Positions 1-7,887 of a DNA stretch of 9,556 bases are shown piece by piece (the stretch's first letter is position 1; the number at the start of each line of letters is the position of its first letter). Origin of the DNA: Rhodospirillales bacterium (GTDB lineage Bacteria; Pseudomonadota; Alphaproteobacteria; ATCC43930; CGMCC-115725); the NCBI GenBank assembly GCA_015654725.1, contig JAATGI010000300.1, positions 1-9,556 on the forward strand. The letters are read 5' to 3'. The position numbers and the translations under genes were made by a program. Below the pieces are notes generated by a model that was not told the origin of the DNA, searched no databases, and saw nothing but the letters and a program-made list of their open reading frames with translations.

Positions 1-625
1 CCCGCCGCTTCCCGAGGCGATGCTGCCGCGAGAAATCGTCCCGCCGCCGCCGATCGCGCCGGAACCGCCATCGCCATCGAAACCGGCTTCGGCAAAGCCG
101 ACTCCCAAGCCGCGGCCCACGGAAATCGTCCAAGAAACACCGGCCGCGCCGGCACCGGAGCCGGCGAAATCGCCCGCGCCCGAACTGGCGCCTCAATCCG
201 CGCCGAGCGCAGCGCCAGTGCCGTCCGCGGCGACGGCGAACGTCGGAACCGCCGGCGCCGTCGGTCCAGACAAGGGCGATATCGGCAAAGGCCAGGGCAC
301 CGCCGGGGCCGACCCCGGGCCGGGCAACGAATATCTCGAACGGCTCTACCGCCATCTCCTGGGCTTCAAGCAATATCCGCCCGACGCGGTCGCGCTGAAA
401 CAGCAAGGCGCGGTCGAAATCGGCTTCACCATCGCCCGCGACGGCACGCTTGGCGGCGCGCATATCGAAAAAAGCTCCGGCTACCCGCTGATCGACGACG
501 CCACCATCGCCATGCTGAAACGCGCCTCGCCGGCGCCGCCTTTACCCGAGAGCTACAAGGGCGACCAGGCCCGCGCCCGCTTCACCATCGATTACAAGCT
601 GAGCGTGATCGATCGGGTGTTCTGA
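1..625 (+). CDS. TonB-family energy transducer protein, 5' end outside the window
   Basis: TonB proteins couple the ExbB/ExbD proton-driven motor in the inner membrane to outer-membrane receptors. The frame is open from base 2, before the first in-window ATG at 20, and no N-terminal membrane helix is present, so the real start lies upstream. Counting from that ATG, residues 1-70 form a Pro/Ala/Lys-rich linker of the kind that spans the periplasm, residues 71-102 are a Gly/Ala-rich stretch, and residues 105-195 resemble the TonB C-terminal domain: QYPPDA at 118-123, GAVEIGFTIARDG at 130-142, then SSGYPLIDDATIAML and the SPAPPLP segment near 170-176. It converges on the hydrolase gene with a 17-nt gap. 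A TolA-like periplasmic protein is the alternative, but the YP and SSGYPLID motifs favour TonB. Partners are not visible here. Confidence 0.85.
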   Translation, partial: PPLPEAMLPREIVPPPPIAPEPPSPSKPASAKPTPKPRPTEIVQETPAAPAPEPAKSPAPELAPQSAPSAAPVPSAATANVGTAGAVGPDKGDIGKGQGTAGADPGPGNEYLERLYRHLLGFKQYPPDAVALKQQGAVEIGFTIARDGTLGGAHIEKSSGYPLIDDATIAMLKRASPAPPLPESYKGDQARARFTIDYKLSVIDRVF

Positions 626-642
626 GCGGCGCCGCGACGGCG

Positions 643-1776
643 TTATTTGTTCAAGAGCCAGCGGCCTTCCGAGAGGTAGCTGCGCTTTGGAAACTGCGTC
701 GGGCGCCGGCCGGAGAACACGCCGATCATGTCGTCGCGAATCTCCGGGAAAATCCGGTAATACTGGTGGCCCTCCGGGTCCTGACCGTAGTCGTCGATGT
801 CGGTGACATCGACCGCCGTCACCTTGTCGCTGATGCTGCCCATATTGTCGGGGCCGTTGGTACCGAGACGCGGCCCGTTGAACTTGGTCACCGAGCTCAG
901 CGTGTTCAGCACCCAATCCTTCCGGTTGTGATAAACCGTGACGGCGTTGCCCAGCCGCGGCAGCAATTCGAGCTTGCTCGGATCGTCGAAGGTATCGTCG
1001 TCCTCGTCGCCCGCCGCGAGCACGATCTGGTCGAAGGTACGGCGAACATCGGTCGGGGCGACGCCGGGCGTGGCGATAGAGGCCAGACTACGGATCGAGC
1101 GCGGCGAGCCCGGGATCATCGGCGGCGGGGGCGGCGGCAGATTGAGCCACGCTTGCAGCCCGTTGCGCAGCGCGTAAACGCCCATGCTGTGGCACAAGAG
1201 ATGAAGCTCCTGCAGGCAGCGATTGCCCGGATCCAACCCGTCGACGAAATCGTGCAGTATGCGCAGGGTCCGCGCGATGGCGGGACCGGCGCTGGCGGCG
1301 GTGCCGCGATCGTGATCATAGGCGACATAGGGCAGCGGTTCGCCCACGACCAGATCGCCACCTGACGGCCAGGAAAACACGAACATGTTGGCCGCGAAGC
1401 CGCCCGCCGCCAGAAACGCCGAATTCCAGCCGCCGCGCTCGATCGCGTCCTGAAAAGTGTTGGCGAAGCCGTGAATGAACACGATGGTCGGCTTGGCGCC
1501 GCCCAGCATTTCCGCGCGGACCTGATCGAAGATGGTCTGGCTGCCGAATAGCGGCGCCACGCCGGGCGCCGGCGTCAAAATCTCGGGCGCGACATAGAGG
1601 CTCCCCGCCACCATCGTGTTGGTCGAGGCCGCGAGATCGACCGTCACTTCAGCCTTGCCGAAGCGAACGGCGTAGCCATCGACCGGACCGGGATCGTCGC
1701 CAAATCCGACGATATTGCCGCCGGCGTCCAGGGTCGGCTGGCGGTTGGTCGCGAAATAAACGGTGATGTCCGTCAT
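643..1776 (-). CDS. alpha/beta hydrolase of the DUF900 type
   Basis: A 377-aa putative serine hydrolase of unknown substrate. Residues 97-104 (TIVFIHGF) are the strand and oxyanion-loop region of alpha/beta hydrolases. HSMG at 196-199 is the nucleophile elbow with Ser197, although the usual leading Gly is Cys195. Asp287 in NRKDW and His337 in EGHQYY are candidate triad members. The N-terminal ITVYFATNRQP resembles DUF900 proteins, which begin with a 'ffaTNR' strand. A run of six prolines (214-219) sits just after the elbow helix. No signal peptide is evident. The start ATG at 1776 is preceded by GGGGG with 8 nt spacing; an in-frame ATG at 1803 has no better site and would add nine atypical residues. 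The gene lies 60 nt downstream of tumA on the same strand with no terminator between, so it may be cotranscribed with tumEA. Family call is firm, function unknown. Confidence 0.85.
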   Translation of the reverse strand: MTDITVYFATNRQPTLDAGGNIVGFGDDPGPVDGYAVRFGKAEVTVDLAASTNTMVAGSLYVAPEILTPAPGVAPLFGSQTIFDQVRAEMLGGAKPTIVFIHGFANTFQDAIERGGWNSAFLAAGGFAANMFVFSWPSGGDLVVGEPLPYVAYDHDRGTAASAGPAIARTLRILHDFVDGLDPGNRCLQELHLLCHSMGVYALRNGLQAWLNLPPPPPPMIPGSPRSIRSLASIATPGVAPTDVRRTFDQIVLAAGDEDDDTFDDPSKLELLPRLGNAVTVYHNRKDWVLNTLSSVTKFNGPRLGTNGPDNMGSISDKVTAVDVTDIDDYGQDPEGHQYYRIFPEIRDDMIGVFSGRRPTQFPKRSYLSEGRWLLNK

Positions 1777-1836
1777 GACGTCTACCCCCGTTGGCCGATT
1801 CAACCGCCAGCGCCCGGCATTTGACGCGGCGAAATC

Positions 1837-2178
1837 CTACGCCGCGCGCAGGACTAAATCGACATGAACCTCGTCGTAGGGAAAAACGATCCGGCCATCC
1901 TTGGCGCGGTCGAGTACACCGGCCTTCAAGAGCGCCTGGACATCGCCGTGAACCGATTTGACGTCACGGTCCACGCGGCGGGCGACTTCGCGGATCGCGA
2001 CCGGGCCAGCGCCGGTCATCGCCTTCAAGACGTCCCAACGCTTTGGCGTGATGACCTTCCATAACAGCTCGGCCGTGGCGAAACCAATGAACGCGCCCTG
2101 CGCCTCGCCACGGAAGGCGCGACGCATCCGCGCCTTGCTATCCTTGAGCGAGGAAATGCCGATCGTCACCGCGCTCAC
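1837..2178 (-). CDS. tumA: TumA-like antitoxin, helix-turn-helix DNA-binding protein (HVO_A0114 family)
   Basis: A 113-aa protein with an N-terminal segment, a central LLWKVITPKRWDVLKAM stretch (39-54) and a winged helix-turn-helix at about 59-95 (VAIREVARRVDRDVKSVHGD, then LLKAGVL), followed by a short wing, DGRIVFP. This matches the HVO_A0114-type DNA-binding proteins that accompany TumE-family toxins, so I infer it neutralises TumE and represses the shared promoter. I chose the GTG at 2178 because GGAGG lies 5 nt upstream and its GTGA overlaps the tumE stop codon, the usual mark of translational coupling; an ATG at 2190 would add four residues but has no properly spaced site. Toxin-first order with overlap is seen in some toxin-antitoxin operons. 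Family assignment is from recognition of the sequence; activity is inferred. Confidence 0.8.
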   Translation of the reverse strand: MSAVTIGISSLKDSKARMRRAFRGEAQGAFIGFATAELLWKVITPKRWDVLKAMTGAGPVAIREVARRVDRDVKSVHGDVQALLKAGVLDRAKDGRIVFPYDEVHVDLVLRAA

Positions 2179-2459
2179 CGGGACCTCCATTCCTCAACCG
2201 CGTTCCAAAAATCCGCCATCAACTGATCCAGGCTCGTGAAAGTGTAAGGCATTTCCTTATGTCCGACGTGTTTGTGGTCGCCCTTTCCCGTTTCATTATC
2301 GAACCGTAAGACAGCCACCTCATTTACGACAAAGGCTAGACGATACTTGAAAAGGTGCATGCTTCCCGGCGTCGGTTTCGGCAATCCCCAAATGACAATG
2401 TCGGCGAACCGATCCTCGCCGATCACCCGTCTTTCGCGAAGCAGGAGCCGCGCCCTCAT
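2175..2459 (-). CDS. tumE: TumE-like toxin (DUF6516 family)
   Basis: A 94-aa protein whose core, HLFKYRLAFVV (35-45), VAVLRFDNETGKGDHKH (48-64), PYTFTS (71-76) and LMADFWNAVEEW (80-91), is characteristic of the TumE/DUF6516 toxin family. The charged and His-rich GKGDHKH block (58-64) is the most conserved-looking part and is a plausible active or binding site, but I know of no established mechanism to assign. It is first in the minus-strand operon, with its stop codon inside the tumA start (GTGA). The ATG at 2459 begins MRARLLLRERRV, as family members do. No ribosome-binding site lies at the usual distance; instead a promoter -10 box ends 7 nt before the ATG, so a leaderless transcript is likely. 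Toxicity is inferred from family only. Confidence 0.82.
   Translation of the reverse strand: MRARLLLRERRVIGEDRFADIVIWGLPKPTPGSMHLFKYRLAFVVNEVAVLRFDNETGKGDHKHVGHKEMPYTFTSLDQLMADFWNAVEEWRSR
2184..2188 (-). promoter_or_regulatory. ribosome-binding site deciding the tumA GTG start
   Basis: GGAGG on the minus strand lies inside the last tumE codons, 5 nt from the GTG at 2178. It favours this start over the ATG at 2190, which overlaps the GGAGG itself. Confidence 0.7.
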
Positions 2460-2480
2460 GTTGGTGTTTATACCAACACC
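2459..2480. repeat. inverted repeats over the tum -10 box, probable TumA operator
   Basis: TGTTGGT (2459-2465) and ACCAACA (2472-2478) are perfect 7-bp arms with a 6-nt spacer. A second, offset inverted pair is GGTGTT (2463-2468) and AACACC (2475-2480), also with a 6-nt spacer. The repeats cover the -10 box and reach the tumE start codon. Autorepression by the helix-turn-helix antitoxin TumA is inferred from position and from how toxin-antitoxin operons are usually controlled. Confidence 0.6.
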
Positions 2481-2494
2481 TCCGAGCGCGTCAA
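2467..2494 (-). promoter_or_regulatory. sigma70-like promoter of tumEA
   Basis: On the minus strand TTGACG (2494-2489) and TATAAA (2472-2467) are separated by 16 nt, close to the TTGACA/TATAAT consensus. The -10 box ends 7 nt before the tumE ATG, placing the predicted start of transcription at or next to the A of the ATG. The downstream tumA gene has a strong internal ribosome-binding site, whereas tumE has none. The -10 lies inside an inverted repeat, so a repressor bound there would block polymerase. Confidence 0.65.
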
Positions 2495-2583
2495 TTCCAT
2501 TACCGGGCTCGCGCGCAGCCTTCGAAACCGATAGGGCCGCCCTGCCATTCTCGCCCTTGCTTTGGCGCGGCGCTCCGCTAAGT

Positions 2584-2613
2584 TTGGATCGTTATTCGAT
2601 AGAACAATAGAAT
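2584..2613 (+). promoter_or_regulatory. weak candidate promoter of the beta-oxidation operon
   Basis: TTGGAT (2584-2589) and TAGAAT (2608-2613, five of six matches to TATAAT) are 18 nt apart in the only AT-rich stretch before the operon. Transcription would begin near 2620, immediately before the ribosome-binding site. The direct repeat ATAGAA (2600-2605 and 2608-2612 partly) makes the choice of box ambiguous. No clear FadR- or TetR-type operator was recognised. Confidence 0.3.
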
Positions 2614-2620
2614 TCCCGTG

Positions 2621-2625
2621 GGAGG
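2621..2625 (+). promoter_or_regulatory. ribosome-binding site for the ATG at 2630
   Basis: GGAGG lies 4 nt before the ATG at 2630. It rules against the in-frame GTG at 2618, which lies upstream of this site. Confidence 0.7.
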
Positions 2626-2629
2626 CACC

Positions 2630-4735
<2,106 letters not shown>

Positions 4736-4740
4736 GCGAA

Positions 4741-5922
4741 ATGGATCTGGCCTATACCAAGGAAGAGCAGGAATTCCGCGCCGAGGTCCGCGCCTTCCTG
4801 AAGGAGAAGCTGCCGCCCGACCTGTCGCGCAAGGTGCTCGACGGCAAGCACATGACGCGCGACGGCATGATGCGTTGGCATCGCATCCTGTTCGAGAAAG
4901 GCTGGATCGCGCCGGCCTGGCCCAAGGAATATGGCGGCGCCGATTGGTCGATCATCCAGCGCCACATCTATGACGAGGAAGCCGCCGAGGCCGGCGCGCC
5001 CGCGGTCCTGCCCTTCGGCCTGGTGATGTGCGGCCCCGTCATCATCAAATACGGCAGCGACAAGCAAAAGGCTTTCTTCCTGCCGCGCATTCTTTCGGGC
5101 GAGCATGTCTGGTGCCAGGGCTATTCCGAGCCCGGCTCCGGCTCGGACCTCGCCTCGCTCAAGACCAAGGCGGAGCGCGACGGCGACAAATATCGCGTCA
5201 ACGGCCAGAAAACCTGGACCAGCGCCGCGAAATGGGCGGATTGGATTTTCTGTCTCGTTCGCACCGACCCGGCGGCGAAAAAACAGGAAGGCATTTCCTT
5301 CCTGCTGATCGACATGAAGACACCGGGCATCCGCGTGCGCCCGATCGTCACCATCGATGGCGGCGCCGAGGTCAACGAGACTTTCCTCGACGATGTCATG
5401 GTGCCGGTCGAGAACCGGATCGGCGAGGAGAACAAAGGCTGGACCTACGCCAAATATCTGCTCGGCAACGAGCGCACCAGCATCGCCCAGGTCGGCGGCT
5501 CGAAGCGCGAGTTGAAAAAGCTCAAGGCCGTCGCCCGCGCCGAGGAGATGGATCGCGACCGCCGCTTCCGCGACAAGGTCGCGCAGCTCGAAATCGACCT
5601 GATGGGGCTGGAGCTGAGCAATCTGCGCATGATCGCGGGTTTGCGCGACGGCCGCGGGCCGGGCGCCGAGGCCTCGATCCTCAAGATCAAGGGCTCGGAG
5701 ATTCAACAGCGCCTCACCGAACTGACCTTCGAGGCGCTCGGGCCGCTCGCCTTGCCGTTTCAGCGCGAGGCGCTCGAAGAGGGCTGGAACGAGGAGATCA
5801 TCGGCCCCGATTACGCGCCGCCCGCGGCGCCGCGCTATTTCAACATGCGCAAGACCACGATCTATGGCGGCTCCAACGAGATTCAGAAAAACATTCTCGC
5901 CAAGGCGGTGCTGGGACTTTAA
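4741..5922 (+). CDS. pimC: acyl-CoA dehydrogenase, PimC-like (pimeloyl-CoA dehydrogenase large subunit)
   Basis: A 393-aa FAD enzyme that introduces the first double bond into an acyl-CoA. It strongly resembles PimC: MDLAYTKEEQEFR start, GWIAPAWPKEYGG (54-66), WCQGYSEPGSGSDLASLKTKA (124-144), NGQKTWTSAAKWADWIF (154-170), RTDPAAKKQEGISF (174-187), TIDGGAEVNE (204-213), KGSEIQQ (317-323) and IYGGSNEIQ (374-382). The usual C-terminal catalytic Glu (YEG motif) is Gly here. Glu244 in LGNERTS aligns with the alternative catalytic position used by isovaleryl-CoA dehydrogenase and by ChsE4-type alpha subunits, so I infer it is the base. Such proteins normally pair with a second subunit, which is the next gene but one feature downstream. 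Members are often annotated simply as acyl-CoA dehydrogenase. The real substrate (C7 dicarboxylyl-CoA or another acyl-CoA) cannot be fixed from sequence. Confidence 0.88.
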   Translation: MDLAYTKEEQEFRAEVRAFLKEKLPPDLSRKVLDGKHMTRDGMMRWHRILFEKGWIAPAWPKEYGGADWSIIQRHIYDEEAAEAGAPAVLPFGLVMCGPVIIKYGSDKQKAFFLPRILSGEHVWCQGYSEPGSGSDLASLKTKAERDGDKYRVNGQKTWTSAAKWADWIFCLVRTDPAAKKQEGISFLLIDMKTPGIRVRPIVTIDGGAEVNETFLDDVMVPVENRIGEENKGWTYAKYLLGNERTSIAQVGGSKRELKKLKAVARAEEMDRDRRFRDKVAQLEIDLMGLELSNLRMIAGLRDGRGPGAEASILKIKGSEIQQRLTELTFEALGPLALPFQREALEEGWNEEIIGPDYAPPAAPRYFNMRKTTIYGGSNEIQKNILAKAVLGL

Positions 5923-5987
5923 GCCCCCTCCCAACCCTCGCCCGCTCGCGGGGGAGGGCAGCGATGCGAAGCATCGCGGGTGGGGGC
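5923..5987. repeat. 65-bp three-armed palindromic element between pimC and pimD
   Basis: It starts directly after the pimC stop. Outer arms GCCCCCTCCC (5923-5932) and GGGTGGGGGC (5978-5987) pair with one mismatch. Between them lie two hairpins: CCCTCGCCCGC/GCGGGGGAGGG (5935-5945/5948-5958, one mismatch, 2-nt loop) and GCGATGC/GCATCGC (5961-5967/5971-5977, perfect, GAA loop). The fold is a three-way junction. CCCTCCCCCGC-type palindromes are dispersed intergenic repeats in many alphaproteobacterial genomes, so this is probably one copy of a genome-wide family. It lacks a T-run and is not a standard terminator, but it could stop RNase decay or weaken read-through to pimD. Confidence 0.8.
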
Positions 5988-5992
5988 CTTAG

Positions 5993-5997
5993 GGAGG
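5993..5997 (+). promoter_or_regulatory. ribosome-binding site deciding the pimD TTG start
   Basis: GGAGG (within AGGGAGGAAG) is 5 nt before the TTG at 6003. No ATG or GTG in this frame gives a family-like N-terminus, so this site fixes the start. Confidence 0.8.
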
Positions 5998-6002
5998 AAG
6001 TT

Positions 6003-7136
6003 TTGGATTTCGATTACACCGAAGAGCAGCGCCTCTTGGCCGAATCCGTGACGCGTTTCGTCAAGGACCGGTATGGCTTCGCCGCGCGCAAGAAATTCAT
6101 GGCCGAGCCGCAAGGCTTCGCCGCCGCCAACTGGGCGCAATTCGCGGCGCTTGGCCTGTTGGCCCTACCCTTCCCCGAGGCGCATGGCGGCATCGGCGGC
6201 GGCGCGGTCGAGACCATGATCGTGATGGAGAATTTCGGCCGCGGCCTGGTGCTCGAACCTTATCTCGCAACCGTCATTCTTTGCGGCGGGCTGATCTCAC
6301 TCGCCGGCAGCGACGCGCAGAGACAAACAATTCTTCCCGCCATCGCCGAAGGCAAGCTCATGCTCGCCTTCGCCCAGGGCGAGCGGCATTCGCGCTACGC
6401 CCTCGATCATGTCGAGACCGGCGCCAAGAAAGACGGCACCGGCTTCGTCCTGAACGGCCACAAGAATGTCGTGCTGCATGGCGGCAGCGCCGGAAAATTC
6501 ATCGTCACCGCGCGCACCGCCGGCGCCGCGCGCGACGCCAAGGGCGTGTCGCTGTTCCTGGTCGATCGCGAGGCCAAGGGCGTTTCGGTGCGCGACTATC
6601 CGACGGTGGATGGTTTGCGCGCCGCCGAGGTCACGCTCGAGAATGTCCGCCTCGGCGCCGACGCATTGCTGGGTCCGCTCGATAACGCGCTGCCGCTGAT
6701 CGAGCATGCCATCGATCGCGCCATCGCGGCGCTCTGCGCCGAAGCGGTCGGCATCATGGAAACCTTGAACGCGATGACGCTCGAGTATCTCAAGACGCGC
6801 AAGCAATTCGGCGTCGCCATCGGCTCGTTCCAGGTGTTGCAGCACCGCATGGTCGATATGACCATCGCCGCCGAGCAGGCCAAATCGATGGCGATCCTGG
6901 CGGCGCTATCGGCCGACGATCCCGACCCGGGCGCGCGGCGCCGCGCCATCTCGGCGGCCAAGGTGCAGATCGGCCAGTCCGGCCGGCTCGTCGGCCAAGA
7001 AGCGATTCAGCTTCATGGCGGCATCGGCATGACCGACGAATACGCCGCCGGCCATTATTTCAAGCGCCTCTCGACCATCGAGAAAACCTTCGGCGACACG
7101 GATTACCATCTGGAGCGGTTTCCGGCGTTCGCTTAG
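6003..7136 (+). CDS. pimD: acyl-CoA dehydrogenase, PimD-like (pimeloyl-CoA dehydrogenase small subunit)
   Basis: A 377-aa acyl-CoA dehydrogenase-fold protein, probably the partner of the PimC-like subunit. It starts at a TTG (6003), giving MDFDYTEEQRLLAESV, the typical N-terminus of the family. Matches to PimD include GAVETMIVMENFG (67-79), LVLEPYLATV (82-91), SRYALDHVETGAKK (130-143), TRKQFGVAIGSFQ (265-277), VQIGQSG (321-327), QLHGGIGMT (336-344), GHYFKRL (350-356) and TFGDTDYHL (362-370). Neither known catalytic glutamate position is filled: the C-terminal YEG motif is absent and the position matching Glu244 of the large subunit appears to be Asp238. This suits a non-catalytic beta subunit that completes the FAD site of an alpha2beta2 enzyme, as in mycobacterial FadE26-FadE27. 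The 80-nt gap to pimC, filled by a palindrome, is unusual for such partners. The frame is open far upstream through pimC, but that part does not encode a real protein. Confidence 0.88.
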   Translation: MDFDYTEEQRLLAESVTRFVKDRYGFAARKKFMAEPQGFAAANWAQFAALGLLALPFPEAHGGIGGGAVETMIVMENFGRGLVLEPYLATVILCGGLISLAGSDAQRQTILPAIAEGKLMLAFAQGERHSRYALDHVETGAKKDGTGFVLNGHKNVVLHGGSAGKFIVTARTAGAARDAKGVSLFLVDREAKGVSVRDYPTVDGLRAAEVTLENVRLGADALLGPLDNALPLIEHAIDRAIAALCAEAVGIMETLNAMTLEYLKTRKQFGVAIGSFQVLQHRMVDMTIAAEQAKSMAILAALSADDPDPGARRRAISAAKVQIGQSGRLVGQEAIQLHGGIGMTDEYAAGHYFKRLSTIEKTFGDTDYHLERFPAFA

Positions 7137-7142
7137 CGAGTT

Positions 7143-7179
7143 TAATAACGCTTTACGTTACTACCGCGTAGCGTTATTA
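7143..7179. repeat. 10-bp perfect inverted repeat, probable HigA operator
   Basis: TAATAACGCT (7143-7152) and AGCGTTATTA (7170-7179) are perfect 10-bp arms with a 17-nt spacer, and TACG/CGTA (7154-7157/7167-7170) adds internal symmetry. The repeat encloses the higB promoter boxes. HigA-type Xre antitoxins bind such sites; binding here is inferred. The element is AT-rich and stands out from the GC-rich genes around it. Confidence 0.65.
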
Positions 7180-7180
7180 T
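7152..7180 (+). promoter_or_regulatory. sigma70-like promoter of higBA
   Basis: TTTACG (7152-7157) and TATTAT (7175-7180) are spaced by 17 nt, each overlapping one arm of the inverted repeat. Only GAGGC separates the -10 box from the higB ATG at 7186, so the predicted transcript starts at or just inside the start codon and would be leaderless. The GAGG is too close to the ATG to act as a normal ribosome-binding site. Confidence 0.6.
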
Positions 7181-7185
7181 GAGGC

Positions 7186-7467
7186 ATGATCAGGGGCTTT
7201 CGCGACAAACGGACAGCCGCCCTGTTCCATAGAACGTTCACCAAGGGCGTGCCCGCTGACGTGGCGGAGCGGGCGCGTGATAAGCTGCTGATGATCGACG
7301 CGGCCAAGAGCCTCGATGACCTTCGCAACCCGCCCGCAAACCACCTCGAAGCGCTTCGCAAGGACCGCGCCGGACAACACTCGATCCGGGTGAGCGGCAA
7401 ATGGCGGATATGTTTCGCGTGGCGCGACGGTGATGCGAATGATGTTGAATTTTGCGACTACCATTGA
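7186..7467 (+). CDS. higB: HigB-like type II toxin (RelE/ParE superfamily mRNA interferase)
   Basis: A 93-aa RelE-fold protein; HigB toxins cut mRNA on the ribosome. MIRGFRDKRTAALF matches the family start. The core LEALRKDRAGQHSIRVSGKWRICFAW (54-79) is the HigB signature (leucine-rich helix end, then GqhSIRv, WRIcF), and the protein ends in Asp91-Tyr92-His93, the C-terminal trio important for catalysis in characterised HigB. All landmarks are present, so the toxin appears intact. higA follows after 12 nt, the toxin-first order typical of higBA. The promoter boxes abut the ATG (see the promoter entry). Toxicity is inferred from family. Confidence 0.93.
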   Translation: MIRGFRDKRTAALFHRTFTKGVPADVAERARDKLLMIDAAKSLDDLRNPPANHLEALRKDRAGQHSIRVSGKWRICFAWRDGDANDVEFCDYH

Positions 7468-7471
7468 AGGA
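7466..7471 (+). promoter_or_regulatory. ribosome-binding site of higA
   Basis: GAAGGA overlaps the higB stop codon and lies 8 nt before the ATG at 7480 but only 2 nt before the ATG at 7474. The spacing favours 7480. Confidence 0.5.
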
Positions 7472-7479
7472 CGATGGCG

Positions 7480-7848
7480 ATGGTTATTAGGCGCGAAGAT
7501 GTCGACGCCGGCCGCATTGATTTTTCCGATGTGGCCGACCGGAAGGCCAAGCGCCGGATTCCGCCGACGCATCCGGGCAAGCTGCTGCGCACCGAGTTTC
7601 TGGATCCGCTTGGGATCACGCCATATCGGCTGGCGAAGGATACCGGCGTCCCGCAGACACGGATCGCCGCCATCCTTTCGGGCGAGCGCGCGATCACGGC
7701 TGACACTGCTTTGCGTCTCGGCCGATTCTTCAACATGTCAGCTGGGTTTTGGCTCGGATTGCAGGAGCACTATGATCTTGACCGGGCGCGCGACGAACTC
7801 GGCAACCGGCTCGATCGCGAAGTCACGCCATTGGAAATCGGGAAATAA
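7480..7848 (+). CDS. higA: HigA-like antitoxin, Xre-family helix-turn-helix protein
   Basis: A 122-aa antitoxin expected to bind HigB and repress the operon. PPTHPGKLLRTEFLDPLGIT (28-47) is the HigA hallmark; the helix-turn-helix spans about 45-82 (YRLAKDTGVPQTRIAAILSG, then ITADTALRLGRFF), and SAGFWLGLQEHYDL (87-100) is the typical end of the domain. Residues 1-27 are an extra N-terminal arm (RIDFSDVADRKAKRR) not needed for DNA binding and longer than in the shortest HigA proteins. An ATG at 7474 would add Met-Ala. The downstream DUF5681 gene has a palindrome similar to the higBA operator, so HigA might act there as well. Confidence 0.93.
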   Translation: MVIRREDVDAGRIDFSDVADRKAKRRIPPTHPGKLLRTEFLDPLGITPYRLAKDTGVPQTRIAAILSGERAITADTALRLGRFFNMSAGFWLGLQEHYDLDRARDELGNRLDREVTPLEIGK

Positions 7849-7859
7849 GCGACTTCAGC

Positions 7860-7887
7860 TTGAAAACCGCGCTGTACGTTCTATATT
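7860..7887 (+). promoter_or_regulatory. sigma70-like promoter of the DUF5681 gene
   Basis: TTGAAA (7860-7865) and TATATT (7882-7887) are 16 nt apart. Transcription would start near 7894, giving a leader of about 24 nt that contains AGGAG (7907-7911) 6 nt before the ATG at 7918. An alternative -10, TAATAT (7901-7906), has no good -35. The gene thus has its own promoter within the 69-nt gap after higA. Confidence 0.5.

Noticed and set aside
626..650. Possible bidirectional terminator between the convergent TonB-family and hydrolase genes
   Set aside because: GCGGCGCCGC (626-635) has no loop and GCCG-CGA-CGGC (631-641) has only 4-bp arms with a weak T-rich tail (GTTATTTG); too little to call.
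2466..2488. Upstream GGAGG (2480-2484, minus strand) as the tumE ribosome-binding site
   Set aside because: It lies about 20 nt before the ATG, and upstream of the -10 box, so it would not be in the predicted transcript; the only in-frame codon at proper distance is ATA, a very poor start.
5935..5977. Rho-independent terminator between pimC and pimD
   Set aside because: The hairpins are strong but not followed by a T-run, and the downstream gene has a ribosome-binding site but no promoter; a dispersed repeat explains it better.
5028..6002. Long in-frame extension upstream of pimD, suggesting a 702-aa fusion
   Set aside because: This part overlaps pimC in another frame and encodes an Arg-rich sequence with no family similarity; the TTG at 6003 has an ideal ribosome-binding site and gives the family N-terminus.
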